Shown here piece after piece: positions 1 through 24,570 of a stretch of DNA of 64,000 nt; the stretch's first letter is position 1, and each line of letters starts with the position of its first letter. The DNA is taken from positions 62,356,518-62,420,517 of the forward strand of contig RSEF01000001.1 in NCBI GenBank assembly GCA_003993805.1. Direction: 5' to 3'. The notes beneath the pieces are model-generated. The model was not told the origin of the DNA and searched no databases. It saw only the letters and a program-made list of their open reading frames with translations. Source of the stretch: Himantopus leucocephalus. Lineage: Eukaryota; Chordata; Aves; Charadriiformes; Recurvirostridae. A program made the position numbers and the translations under genes.

Positions 1-574
1 TTTTTTTCATTTTGATTCCACGATTTCAGATGGACTTGCAGGCTTGGCTGGACTTGCTTACTTCCTGCTCTTCACTCTTTTGTTTTTTATTTGAGGCATA
101 CCACTTGATAAGAAAGGAGAGAAGACATAGAGGGGGAGACAGTCAAGTAGCTATTTTTGTGTAAAACTAACCTTGAGAGACATACAAGGAAATTGCGATT
201 AGAGATTTTTCTCCTCCCTTTCATCTAACCATGTTCTAAGTGTACTGTCAGTTTCAAGAAAAGATAAGTGTACCTGCAGCTTTGTCCTGAGGGAGGGAAC
301 ATTGAGGTAGAAACCTAGAGACAAGAGCTTTAAGTCAGTGACTTACAAATGGCTGTACTGGAAGGAAACTTTAAGATGGTGTTGGGTTTAGAACTGACTT
401 AGAGCAGTTGTATGCCATCATAGTGATAGGGGGAGGGAGAGGAGGAGTGACTTCTGCACGAATATTGTGCTCCTGTGTCACCTTGGGGAGAAAAAAAGTG
501 GAAAGTGCTTAAGAAACCTGCAAATTCCAGAGTAATTAAATACTCTTGTTTATAACTAGTGTTGATATTCCCAG
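1..574 (+). other. DDX17: DDX17 intron 1, 3' part
   Basis: This is the end of the intron before the first visible DDX17 coding exon. It closes with an AG acceptor at 573-574. No exon, repeat or RNA gene was recognised in it. The first coding exon, which in other vertebrates encodes the start codon and an Arg/Asp/Gly-rich leader, lies upstream of the window. Confidence 0.75.
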
Positions 575-13957
<13,383 letters not shown>

Positions 13958-14162
13958 GACCACTCGCCTGCTGGTGACCAGTGTAGACCTCTTGCATTTA
14001 AAGGAACCTTTTCTTTCTCTTCTTTCCCATTGTGATGTCTCTCTCATGCAGGTTAGACTTAGAATTCACCATTCAGATCCCTCGAGCCCAGCAAAAATGG
14101 CCCCCAGTCCACATTACTGACCCTGTCCTCTTTTTTTCTTTCCTTTTTTTTTTTTTTTTAAG

Positions 14163-14167
14163 NNNNN
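14163..14167. other. Five undetermined bases in a T tract
   Basis: NNNNN within a homopolymer T run of the DDX17 3' UTR. Single Ns occur in the same kind of context at 15559, 15943, 29378, 54641 and 61630. These are assembly artefacts and the true tract lengths are unknown. Confidence 0.95.
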
Positions 14168-15307
14168 TTTTTTAAGAAATATATATAGTTGACTGGAAAA
14201 TTTATTATTTTTTGTCTTGCATGTTGAGGAAATTGGAAATTTTATTTTCTCTAAAAGAAATGGATATAAGGCAGATAGGTCCCAGCTCGATCATCTTGGT
14301 GTCTAAGGTTTGTGTGAAAACTTGCTTTTGAGGGGAGGAATTTTCTGTTCTGTAACATGTTAACTTAATTTCAGGAAGTGTCAAGAGAGGTGGGAAACTT
14401 TGGGGAGCCAAAAAGCACTTCATTTAAAATGATAAATGCAAGGGAGCAATGCTCACTTCTCCTAATCTTAATATTATTTTTTTTTTTAAATAGCTCACTA
14501 TTATTGCTTGTAATCTATCGTAGGTGACTTTTATAGGAAAACTCTGCTCATTTGTCTGAGCTGGGCGGTGTTCAGAGTAATGCCCCAGGTACGTTGTTGG
14601 CATTTTCTGCAGCTCTGGAAGCAGTGGCCCCATCTTTTGGTACCTGTAGCAGCCTGCGGTAGGGAAGTTGGGATTAAAACCCCAGTGTTCAGAGATCAAA
14701 CCCGTCTTGTATTCGATACCTGGAAACCAGGTAGTCACTGTAGGTACCGCTGCTATAATGTTTAGCCCAGTAAGTTCTTTCCCTATGATTGTTAAATTGC
14801 AGCATCGCAAAAGTGTGGAGTGTCCTTTAAATTAGTTTCTGCTCTCAAATTCCTATTGTTTAGTTTATTGAGAGAAGTCTTATTTGAGAGCCCAGAAACT
14901 AAACAGAACTGAGATGGTGAACAGCACATCTTGTTTGTCTGTCCTTCACAAACAAACTACCTTTTGCCACGGGGAACATTCTGAATGCCGCTGCACTGAC
15001 TAAAATGTGACAAGAGTTTTCCACACTTAAATTTAAGAGGTTTGAATAGGGTGGGCTGGGGGGAGGGCAAGGGGAGGAAGGGTGGAGGAGGAGATTGCCT
15101 GGAATCTCCTTTTCATGAGGTAAGCGGTGAGCTGGTTAGTGCATCTTGATTCTGAAGCTTTATTTCTTTTGTACCTTGCTCTGACTATTGCTTTTCCTGG
15201 CTTTTGAGTGCATTTCCCTGCTCCATTGGTCCCTTTGAGCTGAGCTCTCGCAGGTAGGTAGCATTTTAGAAAATGTTAGAGAAGAGTGAAATTTTAGTAA
15301 ATACGTA

Positions 15308-15313
15308 AATAAA
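15308..15313 (+). terminator. DDX17: Proximal poly(A) signal of DDX17 (candidate)
   Basis: AATAAA followed by a GT/T-rich stretch (acttgtttatttt) about 1.35 kb after the stop codon. It could end a short-3'UTR DDX17 mRNA; use is inferred. Confidence 0.4.
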
Positions 15314-16649
15314 ACTTGTTTATTTTACAGGCTAAGGTGGGTGTGAGGGGGTTTCCTCTTTAGTAAAGCATGTTGTTGACTTGTTATTTCTCATACCAGA
15401 CGGTTCAGAGACAGTAGATGGTAACAGGAGTTGGCTGCTCTTGATCTGATAATATGACAAAAGAATGGATACATCTCCTGGTTTGTGAGGCATAATCTTT
15501 GCATTATGAGAGTGCAGGGTTTTGTTTTGGGTTTTTTTGTTTGTTTTTTTTTTTTTTTNTTTTTTTTTTTTTTTTTTTCTGTTGGCATTTTTGCATATGG
15601 ATGAACAAGGCAGCCCACTCCTGTAGCAGAATGGAACTTCTTATAGCCCAGGAAAAGAGCTTGCTTATACGAAAGTGATTTGTTTTTTAATTTAATTTCT
15701 TCCCAGAGTAAAATTTTGGGGGATGAATGCGCATTTTATTTTTTTGTGCAGTACACAGGTAGGTTGCTGACACGGAGGGAAAAGGGAGAGATCTTCCAGA
15801 ACTTTGGTTCCCTCGTCCCATCTTCTAATTCCAGTGCTTGGGCAGGAAGTTCCTTTGCTTGTGTTTAAGTGAAAGCCAGAAACATTTCGTTTAGCCAGGC
15901 ACTGACTGATCTGTCTTTGGCCTCCCTCGCAAGCAAATGTAGNGTTTTTTTTTTTTTTTTTTTTTTTTAATTTGCGAGTTCGATACAGAAATGTGTTTGA
16001 GGGGTGTAGGAGTTGAACATCTCACTGACTGACTTTAAAAAGGGTCTCTGGACCGCCAAAGCTGCCTTATAGTCTGCTATATAGCTTTTAATTCTTTTGG
16101 GGAGGACTTGTGCGTATGTAAACATCTATGCCAAGTTCTCGCAGTGCTTTGTTGCCACTGAGGTCAGCTGAAGTCCAGGGTCTCGGTTCAGTTCAGAGTG
16201 TTAACCAGATCGTTGAATGCATAAATGCACCGTGGCATGTGCTGCCCCTGTCCCACCTGGTGCTCGCTGCGCTCTGTTCCATATACCAGCTGGAGGGCCC
16301 TTGTTGATAAAAGCATTAGCATCTAGTATTGTTCGCATTGTTTTCAATCTGTAAAAGTTTGTGGGAGGTGTCACATGAGTTGGGTGTCTCCTCCCCTCCC
16401 ACTTCCCGAAGCAATTTGCTGTTTGGACTTCTCTGAACAATGGAAGGGTTAGTGGCTTTGTGTGGGATCAGCATCTTGTTTCACACACACCTGCTGGTCT
16501 CTGAACACATTCCTGTTGTATTAATGAAGACTTGAATTGCGAGATTGATAGATCTGTGGTGTTCAGACACAGGATACTAAAAGCTATGTTACTATTCTTA
16601 GTTTGTAAATTGTCCTTTTGATACCATCTTGTTTTCTTTTGTAGGTATA

Positions 16650-16673
16650 AATAAAAACACTGTTGTCAATAAA
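16650..16673 (+). terminator. DDX17: Distal poly(A) signals of DDX17
   Basis: Two AATAAA hexamers, at 16650-16655 and 16668-16673, are followed by a T/GT-rich element (ctttgtctttatttttggagtg). This is a standard cleavage and polyadenylation layout and marks the 3' end of DDX17 near 16685-16700. Confidence 0.75.
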
Positions 16674-16674
16674 T

Positions 16675-17464
16675 TGTGAACTTTGTCTTTATTTTTGGAG
16701 TGTAAAACCGTCTTTGCCCCTGTTCTTCCCAGTTCTTAAAAAAAAAAAAAAGTCAAATTCAAGGAGCTGGAAACACCTGTTGGCAACCCACTGAATTTTA
16801 ATTGAAATTATCCCCATTTGTAGAATATGAGGAACTGCTGTCACTGAAAGTGAGTGGAGAGGATGTTTGAATACCTGTGGAATCGGAAGGTTCATGTCAT
16901 TTGAAGGGAATGTATTTTTCCCAAATGTTACAGGACTCGACTAGAATGGGGGTCAGGCAGAAGTTAACTTTCAGGAGGATTTTAGTTCATACAGAGTTAA
17001 AGTAATAGTTTGTAGTGGCTGCTGTGTCAGATGTGGCCGTGTGTGAAATGGCTCAGTGGCCTCTGTATACGTTTTCAGACTTAAATTAGTACCATGTTCC
17101 CATTACCATAGGTGCTCATTAAAGGACTGAAGGTCGTGACAGTTTCCCTTGTGCTGCCTCACGGTGAAGGTGGAGGTGTGTTTTGGAGGTAGATGCTGGG
17201 AAGAGCTGGGAGAGAATAATTTGCACTACTTCAGTATTGGCCAGCACTACTTACTAGCACCAAATTCAAGTAAGAAATAAAAAAAATAAAGAGGGGAAAT
17301 CTCATACAGATGAAAAGCGCAGCAGCTTTCCAGGCCTCACCGTCTTCCTGGCACTGGAGCGAAACTCAGCTGAGCCATCCATTAGTCAAAAAAGGGCCAG
17401 GAAAGGAAAACTGATCTTAAGAGCTTCATCTTCAGAACTTCTTGCGTTGTCTGTGGAAAGGTCA
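16675..17464 (-). other. KDELR3: KDELR3 3' untranslated region
   Basis: Sequence between the KDELR3 stop codon and the minus-strand poly(A) signal. No other gene was recognised on either strand. Confidence 0.6.
16688..16693 (-). terminator. KDELR3: Poly(A) signal of KDELR3
   Basis: TTTATT on the plus strand reads AATAAA on the minus strand. Minus-strand sequence beyond it is T/GT-rich, as expected for a downstream element. It would end a KDELR3 3' UTR of about 0.8 kb. An alternative ATTAAA lies at 16797-16802. The signal is only 14 bp from the last DDX17 AATAAA on the other strand. Confidence 0.6.
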
Positions 17465-20400
17465 TCAAACAGGCATGGGAAGACTGAGCTTCTTTCCTTT
17501 TAGGACTGTGCAAAGAGAAAGAGAAGGTAATGAAGGAGCTTTGGGGAATTAAACTGTTTCATGGTTTTGACAAATATTTTTCTGAACTCGCTGTTTGCAG
17601 AGCTAGATAGCGGATTGCCAGGTTTGCAAATGGCAATGAAATTACGGCTACCGAATGGACCTTCGCGGGCATCCTCTGTGTGCTACTGTAGGCCAGCAGG
17701 AATAGAGCCGTGCTGTCTTCAGGTAACACAACTGCTTGTCCTCAGTTAAGAATGTGTGCTAACAGCTCCAGAGAATCCCGTTCATTGTGGAAGGAGCACC
17801 GAGGAGAATTTAGCGAGAAGGGTAAAATTCAGGAATTCAGAGAAAAGGGAAGAATTTCGGTGATCCTTGATGGGAGACAGCCACTACAAAATTGCTTCTA
17901 AGGGGGGAAACTCCCCGAATCTATTTATTCTCCTTTATGCTAAAGGAAAAGGTTCTTGTTTCCTCCTCCATAGTTACTCTTTCTAGTGTGTGGACCCTCT
18001 TAATTTCCCCATTTTTTTTCTTGATGTAGTTCAGAGTCTGCTGTTCTACTCCCAGTCCTTCCTCCCCCCGCCCTCCCCCAAGAACTGGACCTGAATTAAA
18101 TGGTTTATGGCCAGACTCCCCCGAGCCTCCCCCACCTCATCTGATCGGGAAGCTGGGATGGAAAGCTTCTTGGAAATGCCGGGGGCCCATCGGGTTAGCT
18201 GAGGTGGACGGAGAAGTGTCTGCCCTGGCCACGTGGTGGTCAGCAGTGTGGAGTCCAGCTGGTGGCCTGGTACTGGTGGCTTACCCTGGAGGTGGGAACT
18301 GTGGCCAGTACTGCTCAAAGAGGGAAGGGCAGAATATGCCCTCAGTGATTTGCTGATGATACACAACGAAGGGGAGTGGCTGATAACACCGGGTGGGGTC
18401 AGAGGAACGGTGCCAGGCTGGAGAAATGAGCTGGCGAGGACCTCACAAAGGTCAGCGAAGGGAAATGCCACGTCCTGCTCCTGGGGTGGAGCAATCCCAT
18501 GCACCAGTATGTGCTGGGGGCTGCCCAGCTGGAAAGCAGCTTGGCAGAAAAGGTCCTGGGTGTGTTGGTGGACACAGCTGAATGTGAGCCAGCACTGTGC
18601 CCTTGTGGCAAAGAATGCAAACAGCCTCCTGAGCTGTGAGGGGATGGTCCTTCCTCTCTGCTTGGCCCTGGTGAGCCCACAACCGGGAGCCACTGGTCCA
18701 GCTCTGGGCTCCCTAGCCCAAGAGACAGGGATGTACTGGAGCAAGTCCAGAAAGACCATGAGGATGGTGAAGGGACTGGAGCATCTGATGTAAGAGCACA
18801 GGTTGAGAGCTGAGACTGCTCAGCCTGGAGAAGGCTGAGGGGGATCTTCTCTATGGGAATAAATGCCTGATGGGGGGAGTAAAGGAGGCAGAGCGGGACT
18901 CTGCGCAGTGATGCCCGGTGACAGGGCAATGGGAAATTCGACATAAACATAAGAAAAAAGTGTTTTTACAGTGAGGGTGGTGAGACACCGGCACAGGTTG
19001 CTCAGAGAGGCTGTGGTGCCTCCATCCTGGAGATCCTCGAAACCTGGCTGGACAGGACCTTGAACAACCTTCTCTAGGTGACCCTGCTGCGAGCAGGGTG
19101 GGGAGATTAGATGATTCCCCCCCCCCAGTTGCTCCCAACCTCAGCCATTCTGTGAAATGCAAGCTTTTGGAAGTGGAAAGTTTCCTCAGAATGCCTTTCA
19201 GGTCCTTGTGTTAAACAGAAAGGAGCTCACCCAGTTTTGAAAACAAGATAAAGAGAAGTTGCGTTCTATAAAAATCCCTAAGCAATGCTTTGGTAGAGGC
19301 TCTGAAGTCTTATTAAATACATTTCTTTATATAACATGTCTTTGCTTTTTTTTGCAGCATCGCTGCCCTTTTGTCTGAGCTCTTCTGTGGTAGAAATGTT
19401 TTGAAAAGATTTTTTTTTTCCTTCTTTTTTTTTTGCAAGAGTGTAAGAGAGATGCAACCTGCTATAATATTGCTGGTTTTCATAAATGACTGCAAAGCAT
19501 TTGCATATTGTCAGTCACCTTTTCTCTCCCTGATCCAGAACAATTGTGTAAAAGAAGAAGAAAAAAAAAAAGGCAATTCTCTTCCTGCTGTGATGTCCCA
19601 GGGACAAATGTTTTTTCTTCTGCCTCCTGTATCATCTAAATTTTGCAGTTTTATCACTAGCGATACGCGACTGAAAGCCAGCAGTTGGTTTTTCTCCCCC
19701 TTTTGTTCCACCATCCGCAACTACAAAGGGTATGGATTTCTCACAAAATACAGAACGACACGGGACACATGAATTGAGTGAACCTAAAATGGGAATTAGT
19801 TTAAAAAAAAACACACCACAGAAAACAAAAAACCAGAATTGACGTGGAGCACCTTGATGGCAGTTTTACAAAGAACAAAGAACTTTTCTGGCTCCAAAAA
19901 TGTTTTAATGACAGAAGCAAGTCTTAACCTGCCAAGGCCGGCCACCGGCTCGGTGCTCCTGTCACCTCTCTATCAGCAGGTACATTGTGTGAAGCTACCA
20001 AAGATCCATCCCTCAAACATCAAACGTGGGCCAGCTGTACTGCTCACGGCAGACTAGTTTGGGAACGTGAAGAAGGAAGGAAATATTTGTTTGCTCAGCC
20101 AGATATCGTCAAATTCCATCCTCCTCAACAGAAAAGTGTTTTGAGGTGTACTTTGGCCTCAGCAAACCATAGAGTGTTCTACCAAATTTTATGCCCTTGA
20201 TGCGCGTGTTAGCTCTGGTACGTGGCCATTTACCAAAGCACAGCGCCGAAGCGGAAGGGGCATCTGATTTTGGGAAACAGAAGGGAGTGGCTTGTCCCTG
20301 CAGATGCCCGTCTTCCTACAGAATCAGTTCTTGGGAACGTTACGTCTTTTCCATCAAAAGAAAAAGTAGGCTTAATAACCTCTCCATATGTCTGCAGTTG

Positions 20401-23249
20401 CTTCTCAGGTACATTGTCTGCCTACAGCTATTTTTTTTCCCCCTCAAAATTTTTTTGCGTGATTCATAATCTTTCAAAATGTATGTAGAATTGAATATAC
20501 CTCGATTGTTAACTTCTCAATGTGGGGTTAAACCAGGCTTAGCTCTGGTTTAACTTCTACTTTGTTTCACATGCACATCTAGAGCCTTGTGAGTGGAGAT
20601 GCCCACTTGCATTCAACAGATACGTTTTTTTAAACTGGATTTTAGGTGGACAATGTGCATCACAAATACAGCAAAGAATAAAGTCATGTAAGAGTTAATG
20701 CATTGCAAGCTACAGCTCCACCATACGTGGCATGAGTGCCGAATGAACATTTTGGATTTATACCAACCCCTTTACCTACCTTTGGTAATGTACAGATAGA
20801 AGAAGTCACAGTAGAAGATGGTTTGTACCACCCCGGAAACTACAGCGATCTGGTCGTAGAAGTTCTCCGTGTAGTAGCGCCAGACCCAGTTGGCAATGTA
20901 GAGAGCGCGGTAGAGGCCCAGGAAGAAAAGGTAGTGGGTGGTGATGGTCTCTGCTTCCCCCGTCTTGCTGATCATGAAGAGCTGAGGAAGGATAGCCACG
21001 GACTCCAGGTAGATGGAGAAGGTCCAGAGTATCTGGGAGATGCAAAATGAAGGCAGTGGAGAGTCTTAGTGCCAATTTATACACGTTAAGAGCCAAAGCT
21101 TTAATTTGGCAGAGCATTAATATGCAAGGGGGACAAACAGTGCTGCTGGAGTTGGAGAAAATGGGACTGAGAGGAGACAGCACTGAGCTGCTCTATAGAT
21201 GCTGTGGTCTTCAAGGCCTGCCAACCTTGCCTGTCCTGCCTGCTTTTGCTGTTAAAAATCTCAACCACTCAACATGCTGCGAACTCTGCTGCTTCCCCTC
21301 CCCTTTCCTGCCTCAGGCTTTCCTTACCTCCAAGGGAGTGAAGCTGTGGTTCTCCAGAAATGACAGGCCTGTGACAGGGACCAGCAGGAACTCGAGGCGA
21401 AAGGAGTCATTCTCGCTGTCAAACGTTTTCCGGAATTTCACGTAGATCATGTACACGGTGATGTAAGCACATATCAAAAAAATGACCTGGGGGAGGGAAG
21501 GGAGACGGCAAGACCTGACCTGTGATTACACCTTCTGTGCTTGAAGAGAGGATGGCTTTGCCAAAGTCAAGATCTTTTAACCTGGTTCTAGCGGGGCTGT
21601 GCCAGGGCGAGACAGTGGTGAATGCTTTTTCTGCGCTGGCCTGTGGATTGGCTTCTGCTGGAGATACTCCCACAGTCCACCAAAGATTGCCCCACCATGA
21701 GGACCACGCTTGCTTGAGCCCTCTAGGGCTCTGTGTGAAGAGGTTGGCTTGGTGGCAGCCGTCTGTCAATGCTCCTGCTGTGCAAGGGCACCCAGGCTTG
21801 ATTCATGGCGTCTTGTTCTGGTTTTGGTGGTACTAAATGTGGTGGGCTCACCTCATTCACTGAGTGTGGTGAGGGGTCAGTGGAGGGCCAGTGACACCAA
21901 AGGAAGCATCTTTGTCCACCCTCCCTGTGTGTAACCCCCTGTAGCATTGGTGACAAGCGAAGAAGATGGAATTGCTCCTTCTTCCCTCTGGCTGAAAAAC
22001 TTACTGACTGTGTACCCTCGCTTCCCCGAGAAACCGTGGCGAGCTGAGGGGAACCTCTGCTTCTGCACTGCACTCTCCTTACCTTCATCACGGTGTTATA
22101 GACAGAGATGAAGGTGGTGAACAGGTCCAGATAGCGGGTTGTGAAGACCAGGGCAAAAAGAATCTGACTCTTCCCAGATATACCTGCATGGCAGGGAGAA
22201 GAAAGGAAGGTAAGACAGATGAGAGAGATGAAGGACCCTTAATGGTGGTTTCCCCTTACACCTTTTCGGAAGCTGTTGTGTATATGCATGTTGCTTTGTG
22301 AGCCTGGTCTGGCGTGTAGGTGCTGTGGTAGCTCTAGACCTACCCCAGGAATTGCTGGAGCCTCCCAAGTAACAGGACAGGCTCCTGCTGATGCCCCTGA
22401 GCCCTGCCTTGGGTTGTAGGGACTGGCGCTTGGTGGGCATGTTCTCTTCTTTGGCCAATTCAGTCCTTACTGTCATCAAAATGCCTTTCTTTTCCCTCCT
22501 CCTCTTCTCCTGCCCACCTCACTGGGGGGGTTGTGTGATGTGACATCTGCTGCACCAGGGAAGAGTTGCAGGATCAGGGACAAGCCCAGGGATGCTGATG
22601 GAGCTTAGTCACCGCTGGGAGGGAGAGGCAGAGACGCCCACCCGTTTCTCTACCTGTGATGACGGCCATGGTGCTGCAGCCCAGCCCCAAAGTCCCTTGG
22701 GCAGGGAACCATGAACTCGGAGCAAAACCCTCCTGCGGGAAGCTGCTGCCCTGATGTCCTCACCCAGGGATGGGGCAGCTTCTGGTACCCACCTGCCTGC
22801 AGGCAGCTCCTCCAACCTCAAGCAGCTTTCTTCTCAGTTTTGGTGCCACCACAACTTTTCACGCTCGTTTTCCATCTCCCTCCAGTCTTGCTGCCCTCCC
22901 CTTCACTTCACCACCCGAACACTAATACCTGCCTGAGGCCGTGCGTGTTGCCACATCACATCCTTCCAACGCAGCCCTATCCTCCTGGCAGGGAAACCTC
23001 CTGAAGGAGGATGACTTCCCTCAAAGAGACCACCAGGGAGGGCTGCCAGCTTGCATGGGCTCTTGCTAGCCTTTTTGGCACCCGTTTCACTCACACCCCT
23101 CACTGAGCCACCCTCCAAGAAGGACCCCCCTCCTTCCCCGGGGCATGGGAGCACTCACCGGCGCAGGACTTGGACTTATGGATCTTCAGCAGGAGGATGA
23201 TGATGGCCAGCAAGTGGGAGATGTCCCCCAGGATGCGGAAGACGTTCAT
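17465..23249 (-). CDS. KDELR3: KDELR3, ER lumen protein-retaining receptor 3 (five exons)
   Basis: Seven-helix receptor that binds KDEL-type tails in the acidic Golgi and returns escaped chaperones to the ER in COPI vesicles. Coding exons in transcript order: 23159-23249, 22083-22183, 21328-21486, 20780-21032, 17465-17505. They total 645 nt, 214 residues plus stop, the length I recall for human KDELR3. All introns are GT-AG. Residues known to form the ligand pocket and proton switch are present: H12, R47, D50, W120, E127, Y158, R159 and D193. The last exon supplies [13 protein letters not shown], whose lysine motif recruits COPI and whose PMPV end points to KDELR3 rather than KDELR1 or KDELR2, which end in LPA. 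The start is the ATG at 23249-23247, beginning MNVFRILGD as in the whole family. The gene is convergent with DDX17. Confidence 0.97.
17506..20779 (-). other. KDELR3: KDELR3 intron 4
   Basis: A 3.3 kb intron: donor GTAGGT (minus strand, 20779-20774), acceptor TTTGCACAG ending at 17506. It contains a plus-strand CR1. If retained, the protein would end ITKGR just after residue 201. The rest is unremarkable AT-rich DNA. Confidence 0.9.
18230..19160 (+). mobile_element. CR1 LINE, 3' portion, plus strand
   Basis: The sequence tracks the end of the CR1 reverse transcriptase and 3' UTR: 'tttgctgatgatac' (near 18350), 'gagcaatcccatgcaccagta' (near 18488), 'gagccagcactgtgccctt' (near 18585), 'ctgctcagcctggagaagg' (near 18817), 'cataagaaaaaagtgtttt' (near 18949), 'ggtgaccctgctgcgagcagg' (near 19077), and a terminal CATTCTGTGAAA at about 19146. 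The coding part carries frameshifts and is dead. Length is about 0.9 kb; the 5' edge is approximate. It sits in KDELR3 intron 4, antisense to that gene. Confidence 0.93.
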
Positions 23250-24200
23250 GGTGCCGGGGGGGCTCCTCCGGGGTGAAGGGAGAGGGGCACTTTCTGCGGG
23301 TGAGGGGGGGAGGATGAGGGCAGGGAGTTTTTTTCCCTTGAGCCTCAACCGAGCGAATGCTCTTCTCCGGCTCAACTTTCCCTTTTTCCCAGTACAGAGC
23401 CCTCTCTTCTAGAGGAGAAAAGTTCAGGCTCCACTCTTTCCTGGTCCCAAGCACCTTTCCCCTGCTGGGCGCTCAAGCTGGACGTCTCCCTTGCTTATTT
23501 TCTCCCCCTAAGGTGGATTTTCTCTCTCCCCCCCCTGCAGCCAGGGACCTTCCTCTCCCTGCTCCAGGCAGAAAGTTGGGGTTTGTCCCCTGGAGAGCCC
23601 CAGGCTGAGCCTGCTTAGCAGCCCCAAAGCCAGCGCTGGGTGACGGTGACGTGGCTCCTGGCTGGCCGGGGAGGAGAGGGAGGAGGCGGGAATAACTGCG
23701 CTATTTTTCCCTTTTTCTTTTTTTTTTCCCCCTTCCTCTTTTTTTCTCCCTCGACTTGTCTCAAGTTACACGCGGAAGTGTCGTTAAAGGGGAAAAGGCA
23801 GAGGGAAAGGGATCCCCCTATCCCCATCCTCTGGCCTTGGGGATGCACCCTCCAGCGAGGGCCAGGCTTTCCAGGGACTTTCCCTGGGGATGCATTAACC
23901 TCTGTCCTGCTCCCAGCCGGCAGCCTCCTGCCCTCTGCCCTTCCCGGCTCCCTCCCGCCTCCAGCACCTTCTCCTTCGTGCTCCACCTTGTCTCCTGGAG
24001 AAGGCGAAGAAGCAGGGAGAGAGTTCTGAATTATCAGGGCACTGCGGCTGTATGTCACATCCCACCCGGACCCCCTCACTCCTGTGACAAGTCACGCACA
24101 GCCGTCCCCCGGCAGCCCCCTCGCCCCCACCAGCCGCCCCCACCTTCGGGTGTCCTGTCTGGAGCGATGCAGATCCCAAAGCTCAGCCCCAGAGGAAAAA
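23250..24200 (-). promoter_or_regulatory. KDELR3: KDELR3 5' UTR and promoter region, GC-rich, with UPRE-like site
   Basis: GC-rich, TATA-less sequence directly upstream of the KDELR3 start codon, with pyrimidine tracts and many CpG. A TGACGTGG at 23647-23654 (plus strand) matches the core of the unfolded-protein response element bound by XBP1 and ATF6; a TGACG half site directly precedes it. KDELR3 is known to be induced by ER stress, so the site fits. The transcription start cannot be fixed from sequence alone. Confidence 0.5.
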
Positions 24201-24224
24201 AAAACCAAGAATATCCTTCCCAGG

Positions 24225-24570
24225 GGTTGTTTTGAAACAAATTTTTCTGAAAACATTAATCCTGGATTCCCGCAAGTGGATTACGAACAGGGTAATACAT
24301 GTGTTGCGTGAAAGAAGCACATAGGTACTGTCATTTTTACAGATTTAACAGAAATGAGCTTAGTAGTGATGGTTATAAAGTTTTAATATATTCAGAAACG
24401 CCCCTGGGTGACCAGCCCGGTTGGGATAAATCTTGTCCTTGCAGCTGCGGTTACGCAGGGAGGTCTCACGGCAGCGTGAGGGGACCTCCACATCAAGACA
24501 GGACCATTAGATACTCATTATCTAATCACTAATATAAAGCTGCTTTAATACAACCAAACCCATGTTTTAA
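24225..24570. promoter_or_regulatory. Candidate conserved non-coding element with K50 homeodomain motifs
   Basis: An AT-richer island in GC-rich surroundings. TAATCC at 24257-24262, GGATTC at 24264-24269 and GGATTA at 24278-24283 are bicoid-class (OTX/CRX/PITX) sites packed within 27 bp. A second cluster of ATTA/TAAT cores lies at about 24506-24560. The composition contrast suggests an enhancer; conservation was not tested. Confidence 0.3.

Larger units (their letters stand above)
13958..16695 (+). other. DDX17: DDX17 3' untranslated region
   Basis: About 2.7 kb of AT-rich sequence from the stop codon to the distal poly(A) signals. It contains long T tracts (near 14140, 15544-15578 and 15945-15968), three of them interrupted by N bases. 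Minus-strand open frames here are chance frames. A proximal AATAAA at 15308 could give a shorter form. Confidence 0.8.

Noticed and set aside
18046..18759. 237-codon minus-strand open frame
   Set aside because: Mostly antisense to the CR1 element in KDELR3 intron 4.
20736..21050. Plus-strand open frame across KDELR3 exon 4
   Set aside because: It is the exact antisense of the conserved KDELR3 coding exon.
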